Assembly: GCF_028858725.1 (NCBI RefSeq)
Contig: NC_084776.1
Coordinates: 2,790,001 to 2,854,000, forward strand
Origin: Colius striatus
Lineage: Eukaryota; Chordata; Aves; Coliiformes; Coliidae
Direction: 5' to 3'
DNA: 64,000 bases
Shown: positions 32,301-44,300 of the stretch, piece by piece
Numbering within the stretch: the first letter of the stretch is position 1
Layout of the letters: every line of letters begins with the position of its first letter
Notes under the pieces: generated by a model
Database searches by the model: none
Seen by the model: only the letters and a program-made list of their open reading frames with translations
What the model was told of the DNA's origin: nothing
Made by a program: the position numbers and the translations under genes

Positions 32301-35300
32301 CCCTGATGTATCCTCCTGTTCCTGGGGTCTGCTGATGTGGAAGATCAACTCTTAGAGTGGTAGAGAAATCATGATGGTTTATCTGAAGCAAGACCAGACA
32401 GAGGCAGCTCTCAGAAGCAGAGTCATACAAAACCAAAGGGAGAGGAGATGGAAAAGCAGAAGAGACCTTGTTTCTGTTACGTTTCAGTGTGTGAGAAATC
32501 CCTGCTGAAGTTTGCTGTCAGTGAGGATTTGGGTGTGCAAACCATGGGAGCAGCAGACAGAGGCACTGTGCTCATGCTGGAGGAGTTCTGTGCATGTCCC
32601 TTGTGTCCTTGCAGAGGCTGGTTGTTTGCCTGGGGGAGTCCATTTACATCCATAACATTAAGGACATGAAGCTTTTGAAGACTATTCTGGATACACCTAC
32701 AAATACAACAGGTAAGCACAGGAGGGGTGTGTGAAAGGGAGAGAGCAGCTCTGCAGGAGCTTTGTACAGCCACCACACTCGTGTGAGAAGTCAAAGCAGC
32801 CTGTGGTTTGTGTATCTGAATTCAGCACTGGTGAGCCAGAAATGCAGAGAGGCAGGAGAGCAGAAACCCTGCTCTGTCCTGAGCAAACCCCTGCTCTGTC
32901 TGAGCAAATACACCAAAGAAGAGCAGAAATGCTCAGTGTGGTTTGACTTCACCTCCCAGGCTCGGTCCCTTCCTGTCCTCACATGGGATGTTGTGCAGCT
33001 CCCAGCTTCCCACATTGTCCCTTAATCCTCTTGCACAAGCAGAAAGTTCTAAGGCAGGCCAGGACCCCAGGTTTCCCTCCACACATAGGACTTAACTCCA
33101 ATTTGTCCTTCCAGGGCTCCCTGCCCTTCCCTCTCCACCCCTCCCTGCCGTGAGTCAGCTCTGCAGTGTCCCGCTGCTCCCTGCAGCAAACCCAGCTTCT
33201 TTGGCCATGGCCATACACTGCTCTGCTAAGGTAAAAAGCTCCTGGGATCACTTACAGGCTTGGGGCTCAGCTCCCAGAGTGATTAGCAGTGTGCAGGAAA
33301 CAACAGGGCACAGCACCAATTCCCTGCTGCCAGTCCCAGGAGCCCAGGCTGCCACCTGATGTTATTCCCTACATGCTGCAGAGCCAAGGGGCAGGGCAGG
33401 CTGCACAACAGATCCTTCCTCTGCAGAGCAGGGTGAACCCAGCTTTCCTGCTCATGGCAGAGAAGCTATTTTTAGGTGTGGGGAGGAAAATCTGTCTGAG
33501 GGCTGGCAGCAGCACTGCCCTGTGCCCTGGCACTGCCCCTGCAGCGTCATCTCATGGGTGGTTGATTGGGAAGTTGCTGATGTGCTCACATCTGCCTTCT
33601 GGGCTTTCAAAGGATGCTTTTCTGGTGGCTCCCCTGACCTACTTCAGGTCTTACCAGATGGCCTCTCCATATGGATTAAACACACTGAATCCTGCAAATA
33701 TAATTAAAGTTTAAATCCTTTCCCAGCAGTGGCAGGAAGGGCAGAGTTACCCAGGCCTGAGCCTGTGGGGCTGAATGGTGAGGTCATGGTCTGACAGCAA
33801 GAGCAATGAGTGCTCCCCAGGCCAGGCCCAGGCTGCTGCAGATCACAGGGCTTCAGATGGGGCTTAACTTTATAAACCCCTTTTCCTGCAGCAACTGTCA
33901 TTGAGATGAGCTGAGTGGTGCCACGTGGGCTCCCTCTGGCCCTGGACCATCTGCTTTGGTCCCATGCCAAGACACAGGTGTGTCCAGGAGCTCTTTGGAC
34001 CCCTCTTTTTGGAGTGAGGATTGTGGTGTGGAGGTGTGGGAGGATACAGCGTGTCATCACCCTACCAGATCATGTGCCCTGGGCACAGTAATGCCAGCAG
34101 GGTGAGGAGCAGTGAGATCTTGGCTGTCCTTGCCCAGGACCTGGCTCTTGCTCCACCTTCCTCCACACAGGAGAGGAAGATGCCCACAGTGGGTGAGGCT
34201 GTTGCTTTTCATGTGGCTTTGCCCTGAGGAGCTGGTGCTTGTGGTGACACACGTGCCATGAGAGCACATCTTGGCAATGACTGCAGCTTTGGAAACCACC
34301 TCCCCTGGCTCCACACAAGCCCAATAGATCCCCCTGGACCTGCTGACTCAGAGGCAAGGTCAGGTTTCTTGGACACCATAGCTTTTCTCCTTGCTGCAAG
34401 AGGAAGCCACTCACCACGTGGCACTGCCAGAGGTGCCATCCTGGGCAGCACCAGCCCGCCTCCTCCCTCCCGAGCCCGCGGCCACACGCAGTGACCCTCG
34501 CCAGGGCTCTGGGCTGCCAGGGGCAGAGGAGTATCTTCAAAGGCTGCCTTTGTCCCTGGTGATCCCTGTTCTTGGTGCATCCCTGGGGTCAGCCCAGTCC
34601 ACCAGCCTCTGTGTTTTCCCCTGGGCTGGTTTCCCAGGCGCCTCTCCCAGCCGGGCGCGGAGCACAGGGAGCGGGTGACTCACACCAGCTCTGAGCTGCT
34701 TTGTGTAGCTCCAGCCTTCTCTGCATCCTCCCAACAGAGAAAGGGCTGTGCTGATCCCCCCAAGCTGCCTGAGCCTGAGGGAAGACCATCCTGGAAAGAG
34801 AGGCTGCTGACCAGGAGCAGGATCTCTGGGCTATCCTCACCTCCCTCCCATGCCTCGCTCCTTGGGCGCCTTTCAGCTGCACGTCGCTGCTGCTGCGCCT
34901 CCACTCCCCATCCCTGGCATGATGTAAATGCTTGTGATTGATGGGGAGTGGATCCCTGGGGCCCCTGGCCCACCCTGCAGCTCCTGCCTCCGCTGTGGTC
35001 TCTTTGTTTAGTTATAAACAATGACCTAAAACGAGAGCTTCAGCCGATCCTTCCTCAGTGCTGGGCCTGGGCCAGGGCCGTGTCCCGCTGCGGGGTCTGT
35101 GCGTGTCCCTGCACACACGGGCAGGTGTTGTTCTCTCTGGGAGTGTGGAGCAGCCCCAGCAGCCTCTAACCCTGCAGTTTCCTCCACACATGGGACGTGG
35201 TGGGACCTCAAGGAGAGGTCAGGAAGCTCAGGTCGTGCTGAGGCCCCGGCTTGGGGCTGGGACGGCTGCGAGCAGGCAGACGTGGTGCAGGAAGCGAGGG

Positions 35301-38300
35301 AGACCCGTGTGCGTGTGACAGGACTGAGCGGGACTGGTCCTGAGCCAGTGGCAGGAATGAGAGGCAGGAAGAGATGCTCTTTCCCGAGGTCACCTGAGGG
35401 ACAGGGGGATGGCTGCACCCACCCACACACACGTCCAGCCACCCCTGTCTCACCCTGCAGCTCCTGCTCACTGACAGGGGCGTTGGGGAAGCTCTGTGCC
35501 GACGTTGCCATCAGAACAGATGGCTCTTTGGGGCAAGAATTCCTCCTGTGGGGAAAATGGGGCTGAGCTGGAGTTCCTCATCAGCTGGAAACTGCCTGCA
35601 CCGTGTGGCACTTGCTTTTGTCTTTTCTCTGCTTCCCTTTTCCGTACAGAGAAGGAAACAAAGGGGATGCCCATCTCCTGAGCCTCTGCCCATCTCCTGA
35701 GCCTGTGCCCATCTCCTGAGCCTCTGCCCAGCCCCTGAGCCTCTGCCCATCCCCTGAGCCTCTGCCCAGCCCCTGAGCCTCTGCCCATCTCCTGAGCCTC
35801 TGCCCATCTCCTGAGCCTGTGCCCATCTCCTGAGCCTCTGCCCATCTCCTGAGCCTGTGCCCAGCTCCTGAGCCCCTGCCCATCTCCTGAGCCTCTGCCC
35901 ATCTCCTGAGCCTGTGCCCATCTCCTGAGCCTGTGCCCAGCCCCTGAGCCTCTGCCCATCTCCTGAGCCTCTGCCCATCTCCTGAGCCTGTGCCCAGCTC
36001 CTGAGCCCCTGCCCATCTCCTGAGCCTCTGCCCATCTCCTGAGCCTGTGCCCATCTCCTGAGCCTGTGCCCATCTCCTGAGCCTCTGCCCATCTCCTGAG
36101 CCTGTGCCCAGCTCCTGAGCCCCTGCCCATCTCCTGAGCCCCTGCCCATCTCCTGAGCCTGTGCCCATCTCCTGAGCCTGTGCCCATCTCCTGAGCCTCT
36201 GCCCATCTCCTGAGCCTGTGCCCAGCTCCTGAGCCCCTGCCCATCTCCTGAGCCTGTGCCCATCTCCTGAGCCTCTGTCCTGCCGTGCCAGCCTCCCCGT
36301 GCCATGCTGCTGCTGCCCTCAGCTGCTGGCCCGGCCCAGACGAGCCCAGAGACCGAGATGGCCTTCCTTTTCTTGCCTTCTCAAAGGAGATGATGAAGGG
36401 GGAGAAGGCAGAGCGGGGCTGGGGTGCTGGGAGGAGGGAGCCGTTCTGGCCCGTACCAGCAGGTGTCCCCACGGCCGAGGCACGGCGGGGCCAGAGCTGC
36501 CCCGAAACCAGACAGAGCCTCAGCCCCCCGCCGAGCCCGTGGCAGCCTCTCTGCTTTCCCTCCTCCAGCAGCAAACGAACCTCTTTCTCCCCCTGGCCAG
36601 GTCTGTGTGCTCTCTCCATCAACCACGCCAACTCCTACTTGGCTTATCCCGGCAGCGCGACCAGCGGGGAGATCGCGCTTTACGACGGAAACACTCTGGT
36701 ACGCGCCAGGCTGCTCTGTTTGGGGACGACTGGAAACAAACACAGCCCACAGCAAGGCCAGCACGGCCTCTGGGGAGGGTGAACAAATACACTCCACCGA
36801 GCTAGGCTGCAAGGGAATTGCCCGGGGAGGCTGTGCCTGGGCACCATGAAGGCAGGCAGCCTCTCGGAGATCAGGACATCCATCTCCCAGTATGGGACGT
36901 TCAGGGGAACGTGACCCATTGCCCCACAGCTCCAGGGCTGCTGCCAGGCTGGCACAGGGCTTCCTGTGGGAGCTTCCTGGCAGGGGTGTGAGCAGGGTGG
37001 CAGGGATGTGAGCAGAGTGGCAGGGATGTGAGCAGGGTGGCTCAGGGAGGGCCGGAGCTGCTCCAGATGCAGTGGTCAGAGCTTCCATGGGCTGGAAGGG
37101 ATGTCACAGGGAGGGCAAGGTGTCCAAAGACCCCTCAGGATATCTGTCCCTGGCTGGAAGCAGGGTTGTGACCATCTGCTGTTCATGCCAGGCCTTTGGG
37201 TTACTTAAGGCCATCGCTCTATACGTGCGGCAGGAGCTGAGGAGCTGCAGCAGGTGAGGAGCAAAGCACAGGGGGACAACACGCTGCTACTGCTGTGCCA
37301 GGTCCCAGTGAGGGCCTGGGCTCTCTGCAGCACCAGGATGGTGTTGCTATGGCACATTTGAGGGCATGGCAGCCAGGCCCAGCTCTGCTCTGCACCAAGG
37401 AACAGTTGCAATCCTGCAGCCTGCAGAGGTGGGGAGCTGAGGTCCTCTGCCCCTGCCAGCTGCCTGTAGTCACAGAGATAAGAAATGCTGAGGATGTTGA
37501 AGGGATATCTTAAGTGAGTCCATATCAGAAGAGCTGGGTAGGGTGTGAGGCAGAGAACACCCTGTCCATAGCCAGGCCCAGCAGTGACCTGTCTCCTTGC
37601 ACTCACCTCACCTTCTGCCCCTCAGAAAACAGCCTGTACGATCCCTGCCCACGACGGGCCTCTGGCTGCTCTCGCCTTCAACTCCACTGGCTCCAAGCTG
37701 GCAAGTGCTTCTGAAAAAGTGAGTGCCATGGCAAGCACCCTCCCTCCTGCTGCTCTCTGCCCTCCCCTCACCCTGCCCAGCCCACCACTAACCCACAGCC
37801 CTCAGCACCTCAGCTCCACGGCTTTGGGATCTCTCCAGGGCTGGGGACTCTCCCAGCTCCCTGGGCAGCCTGGCACAGGGGCTCACACCCCTCTCAGGGA
37901 AACAGTTCTGCCTCAGCTCCCATCTAAATCTCCCCTGGGGCAACTTGAGGCCATTTCCTCTTGTCCTGTCCCTTGGCAGCAGAGACTGATGGTGTCTGCC
38001 CTCAGCCTCCTCCTCTAAGGCAGAACACCCCCTGCTGCCTCAGCCACTCTCAGCCTTATGCTCCAGACCCTTCCCCAGCTTCATTGCCCAACTCTGGACA
38101 ACCTCCAGCCCCACAGTGTGTTTTCTGCAGTGAGGGGCCCAACACTGAACACAAATACTCAAAGTGTGGCCTCAGGAGAGGGGCACAGAAAGGACTGTGA
38201 CTTGTGAGAGCCCGGTGTGTGGGGTTCAGATCAACCCTGGCTGGCAAACAGAAGCCTTTACACAGCCTGGGAGTGTCACAGGAGGAGCTCTCACTCTTTG

Positions 38301-41300
38301 CCCTGCTCCTGGGTGAGCTTTCCCTTTGCATTTTTCACAGGGCACAGTCATTCGTGTGTTTTCCGTTCCTGGGGGGCAGAAGCTGTGTGAATTCCGGCGG
38401 GGGATGAAAAGGTCAGCTCATGCTGCTGTGGGTGACACGTACACAGAGCGCTCCCGGAGCACCGGTGTAAACAGAGGCACAGGGCAACGTCAGATCCTGG
38501 CAGCTTTGGCATCTTTTGCAGAAGGAAAACAAGAGAGTATCAGATAGAAATGTCACTGTGGCAGCCAGCCACGCTGCACCCAGCTGCCTCCAGCCAGCGT
38601 AGGGATTCCACCCAGTGTGGCACAGAACAGGCCATTGCAGAGAACAGAGGTAGATTCACTCTGTTTACTCTGTCCTTTCTTACTTGAAATGATGGAGTCC
38701 CCAAAGCCCAACTCTCACCCTCTCAAAGTGCAGGCATGTGCAGAGAGCCCAGGCCCCAGTGGCAGGAATGGGCTGTGGCTGCCCTTCTGCAGAGTGTTTT
38801 CAGTAGATCCATTCCTGACTTTTCCCTCTTTCCCCACCCCTGACCTGCCTGGGAGTTTCCCTCCAGTTCTGCCATCAGTGAGACACCCTGGCCCTGCTCC
38901 CCCTGGCAGGAGGAGATGCTGTGTGCTTCCCACTGCCCAGCGCTCTGGGGATCCTCCCTGGCCTCTGAGGAGCAGAAGCTTCAGCTGCTGTAGGGAGGCC
39001 AGCACAGCTCTTCACATTTTCACCTCTCTGGCTGTTTGTCATTGCTCAAGGCCAGTCCCAGCTCTGCTGAGCAAAGGGTTAGGGTTAAGGTTAGGGTTAA
39101 GGTTAGGGTTAGGGTTAGGGTTAGGGCTAGGGCTAGGGTTAGGGCAGTGCTGGTCAGTCAGCCCATGGGCAGGGTGCTCCTCACTGAGGATGGGTCTCCT
39201 TCCCCCCCATCCTCTTCTGAGCAAAACTGAGCAGTTCCCCTTGAACACTTTGCCATGAGGTGATCAGTCCTATCTTTGCTTGGCCCTAGGTACGTGAACA
39301 TCAGCTCTCTGGTGTTCAGCATGGATTCCCAGTTCCTCTGTGCTTCCAGCAACACAGAGACAGTGCACATCTTTAAACTGGAGCATCTCACTGACAGGTG
39401 AGGGGATTAGCCTGCCTGCCTGGGGTGGCCCTGCTTCAGAGGTCTGCCTTTACACAGCTAGCCTCTGTTTCCTCACCACCTACTCTCCACAAGCAATTCC
39501 AGCTGCACACTCCTTGGCTTTGTGTCCTTAGGGACTCACTCCTTGGAAAGGTACACACTGCATCCCTCCTGACAGCCTCTCCAGGCTGGGTTTAGGAGCT
39601 GCCACCGTCCCTTGGCTCATCCCTGGTGCACCAGGGGAGTGCAGGTGCTCCAGTGAAAGCCTTTGTGTATCTGAGATCAGGGTCACTTTGTTCCTGGTGT
39701 GTTTTGGCACGCTGGTTGCAGTAGCCCCACTGATGCTGCTTTGTGACTCCCCTCAGCCGGCCAGAAGAGCCTCCAACTTGGAGTGGTTACATGGGAAAGA
39801 TGTTCCAGGCTGCTACCAACTACCTCCCTGCTCAGGTCTCGGGCATGATGAGCCAGGATCGAGCCTTCGCCACCGTCCGCCTCAACTTCTCCGGGCAAAG
39901 GAACATCTGTGCCCTCTCCACGTACGTACGGCCATCCGTGTGCCCTCTGCCATGCCAGCCTGGCAGCACACACAGCTGCCCCTGGCCCCTGAGCTTGTGC
40001 CTGGCTGCTGCCTCTGGGCCAGTGCAGGTGTGTTTGGGCTCATGAATCTCTTTCTTGTCAGGATCCAGAAGCTGCCTCGGCTGTTGGTGACGACGTCAGA
40101 CGGACACCTCTATATCTACAACTTGGACCCGCAGGACGGAGGGGAGTGTGTGTTAATGAAGAAACACAGGTAGCTATGGCTCCACACACAGCTCATACCC
40201 TCCACACACAGCTCATACCCTCCACACACAGCTCATACACAGCTGCTCTTGTAAAGTTCCACCTGAGAGCACAAAGTGGAGCTGGAGGAGCGAGAGCCTT
40301 CGAGCTGGCTTTGTGATCTGAGCTGCCTGATCTGACAGACGTGGGTGGGAACTGCAGCAGCAGGCAGATACACAAGGAGAGCACCTTCTCCAGGTGTCAC
40401 AGGGTGCTGATTGTAGGGGTGGGGTGGTGTGGGGGGACACTGGGAGCTTTGCACAGTTGCTGCAGACGTGCAGCCGTTCGGTTCGGATGCACGTTTGATC
40501 GAGCCCCAACAGCCTCCCCCTTCCCTCACATCTGGGCTACTTGGCTGCAGGCTCTGGGCTGGGGCAGGATGGAACATGTGCTGTACGGCAGGAGCTGGCT
40601 GAGGGCCAGGAAATGCCAGTGGTTTTGGGAGAAGCCACAAAGCAGAGGCCGATCCCAGGCCCCGCTGCCCCGCGCTCCGGCTGCCCTGCGACACCGCTCC
40701 CGGTGACCATCTGTGCATGTGGGTTCCTCTTGGCATCACAAGACTGAGAAGGGCCCTTGGGTCATGAGTTGTGTTACATCACACTATATCTCTGCTCAAA
40801 CTCCATCCTAAACTGGCCAGCACTGCTTTTCCCATCTAGTCCGTTCCTGTTGGAAGCCCTTTGGAGCCCCCTCTGTGATTAGAAACACTGTTTGCCTTTG
40901 TAACCTAAAGCTTCTGTGGTCAATCTGTTCTCTTCTGTTCTCCTGCCAGCATTGTCCTCCAGCTGAAGGAGTGCTTTCCCTATCTTGTGCCTCCCCCCTG
41001 CCTCAGCCATGGAGCACAATGGTCCCCTCCTGGGCAGTGCTGCGGGCAGGGCCTGGTGCAGCCGTGCCATGGCTGGTGGGCTGCACGGATCCTGGGCTGC
41101 TCTTAACCAGCACTGGGGGAGGAACTGTCAGGATCAGAACTGACTCTTCTCCCCTCTCTTGCTCCTGCACAATCAGTCTGCTTGGCTCAGGAAAGATGGA
41201 GGAGAACAAAGAAAACGACCTTCGGCCTCCATTACCTCAATCTTACGCAGCAACTGTAGCCAGACAAAGTACAGTGCCTTCAACTTCAACCATGCCAGGT

Positions 41301-44300
41301 AAGCACTGTGCCTGCCCATCCTCAGGTAGCAGCAAGAAAGTCACCTGGGGCTCAGTGGAATGTCACAACTTCCAAGGTTCAACTTGTGCAATGCAGATGG
41401 GGGCAGAGGTGACTCTCTGGAGCTCACCTGCTTCGGGCCCTGCCCCAAACCCAGGCCAGGCATTCACTGCTCTGCTCCCCAGGCCCACTTGCCAGCACTC
41501 CTGCTCCTCCTGTGGAGCTGTGCCACACAGCAGCAGCCATGTCCCTTGCAGCTTCTCAGGCAGCATCCTCAGCACCTGCCCTTTAGGGATTTCTCAGCAT
41601 TGATAAGGGCCCCCCTCAGCCTTCTCCAGGCTGAACAGCCCCAGGGCTGCAGCCTTTCCTCCTCACACACATGTTCCAACCCCTCAGCATCTTGGCAGTC
41701 CTGCACTGGCCTCTCTCCAGCACTTCCCTGTCTCTCTGGAGCTGGGAAGCCCAGAACTGGACACAGGACTCTAGATGAGGCCTCACCAGGGCAGAGCAGA
41801 GGGGCAGCAGAACCTCCCTCAACCTGCTGCCCACACTCTTCTTAGTGGCCCCCAGTATGCCACTGGCTTTCTGCTCCCAGAACTCCTGGGTCTCTCTCCC
41901 AGAGCTGCTCTCCAGCAGGTCACTTTGTTGCAGAAGCCCTGGGTGACTGTCATGTTCTACTCTTGAGTCTAAAGCTCTGCATACAGTTATGCATCTTACT
42001 CTGGCCCCAAAGAGCCAGAGAAAGCAGCTCTGTGCTAGGAAGGGGACAACACAGTGCCTGTACTGTTTGTTTCCAGCCTCCTCTCACCCATTTACCCCTA
42101 AGGGTTTGCTGTGCTCCCACAGGTTACTCTGAGGACGGCGGGGCCCTGCGAGGAGAGGTCATCCCCGAGCACGAGTTTGCAACTGGACCAGTGTGTCTGG
42201 ATGACGAGAATGAGTTTCCTCCTGTGAGCATTCGGGACCCCTAAAACTGCAATTCAGCCCTCATGCTAAGAAGACAGTATTAACCTCTTACAGAAGAGAT
42301 ACTGTTGCCCCCACCTTGTCTCAGCTCACTGTGAAGCCTAAATTAACTCAGTTGTAGGGACAGTGCCAGGAAAATCAGCCCCCCCTCCCTAAATATCAGC
42401 TCAGGATGGGGCAAAGATCATCAGACCTAAGAATTAAGAGATGGATCTGAACAAACTCTTTCATGGAGATGCAGAATGATGCTCAGAGCCAGGTCTGAGC
42501 TTTGTGCCTTGCTCAGATTAGTGCTCCCAAGAGCAGCTTTCACTTAACCAGTACCAGCATTTAGAAACAAAACCTCCCTCTTCCCTGTTGCACTTACAGT
42601 AAGTTGTGTTGGCTTTGGGATGTGACTGGGGTGTACCTGACCCTCACCAGTCATCTCCAGGCTGACTGAAGAGGAATCTCCTTTTCCAAGTACAAAGCTA
42701 AAAGGAAGGATAACTGGCTTTTTAAAACCTACCCTTGGCCTGGCAGTGGCTGTCCTGCTCCTCTTCCTCCTGCACACCCATTTGTTGTGTTAATGGGCAG
42801 ATGTTGGTACCATGCTACAATCTGGCTGTTGTCAGTATAATTCCTTCATAACAGTAATTCATTAATGCAGCAGAACGTTGTAAACAGATTTCTAATGGCA
42901 GGCTTGGCAGACTTTTGAAGCCCTTAACTCTGCTTTTACATAACCTGCTGTTAGAGTTTGGCCTGAAAAGGAAGAAGTGAAACCTTGATCAGGATCCCTG
43001 GCTACACTCCTCTGACCTCTGTGAGGCACGGCCCTGAGCAACTGATGCACAGTGCTATTTAGATAAAGAGTGACCCTCTCATGACTCCCATTGAGACAGC
43101 ACTGCCAAAATCCAACCCCATTGCATAAACCTTAGACTGATCCATTACCTGCCCCATAACCTGCTGCAACAAGAGGTTTCTGGTTGTCAGACTCCGTTAC
43201 CCACGAAGGAGATTTGTCATATCCCTCCTCTGGCCAATGTGGTGTTGCCCCAGAGAGGCTGGTGTCTCAGCATCTAGAGAGGCTGGTGGCTCAGGATCCA
43301 GGGAGGCTGGGGAAGAGCCTCAGAGAAATCATTTGCTTCCTTGTGATCCACCTGCCCTTGACCAGGCAGTTCACGGCCGAGCAGATGGCAGCGAGCAGGA
43401 ATCACGCTGCTCCTGCCTGAGCCTTCCTGCCCTGTAACAGCAGCCCCAGCCCCCTGCTCAACAGCACCAGCAGCTTTATTCAATGAACTTTCATCTGTCC
43501 AAAGCCTGCACTGGAATGAAGCTGCCAGAGCAACGTCTGGGTGTGATGGTAGGGAGGAGGTGGGATGGGAGGGAAGACGCTGCTTCCCAAACATCCAGCC
43601 CGATGGGGTGGCTCAGGCCGTGGGCTTTGCCCCCGCTGCTGCCTTTGGCATCTGCTCTGCAGCTGGTGCTGCTCCCAGAGAGCTGCTGGGGAGGGGCTGC
43701 TGCTCAGCATTTCACTCAGCTCTGCTGTTTTCTCAGCACTGGGCCGTTGGGGCTCGCTGACGCGCTCAAAGGGGGTTTGAGGCATCGGTCACTTGAGTGT
43801 GGAGAAGGAGGGAGAGAAAAACCTGACCTTATCCAACAAAAATGTTTTGACAGCGTTGTGCTCTGCGGAAACATGGGAAGGGTTTGGTTTGTTTTCCAGT
43901 GTGCAACAAAAAGACATTTAAAACCCTCAAAACTTGTGACAAAATGGAATCTTCAGGCACAGCCCACGCCACAGGGATGGCTTTGAACTTGGACAGGCCG
44001 CTGGAGAAACAGCAGCACTCAGACCCAGCAGCTCCTCTGCGTTTGGAAACATCCTGCCCTGACCCTCAAGCGACACTTCAGAGGCTCAGCTGTGAAAGAG
44101 TGAGGGAAAGCAGCTTCAGGCTCGCATCAGATCCGTTGCTGGTTGTTGAAAAGTGCCTCTTCATTAAGCAGGAGGAGGGATGGATCAGAGGAGAGAGCAG
44201 CAGCTCGAGGACAGCTCATAAAGAACGGCCTCAGCAAGAGCGAAGGCGGATGGATGCTGCCCCCCATTGCAGCAGGACTGCGGAGGGAGCAAGAGGTTAA

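Noticed and set aside
35468-36631. 387-codon minus-strand open frame with Arg/Trp/Gly repeats
   Set aside because: Generated by the 19-bp minisatellite, which gives the same repeat in all three frames; inside a WIPI1 intron.
37803-38195. Open frames on both strands in this stretch as candidate exons
   Set aside because: They are CR1 sequence; the same segments recur in the other CR1 copies in the window.
42224-42244. Ending the WIPI1 CDS at the TAA at 42242
   Set aside because: A consensus donor occurs exactly at the family exon border and a matching terminal exon exists at 46471; kept only as a possible retained-intron form.
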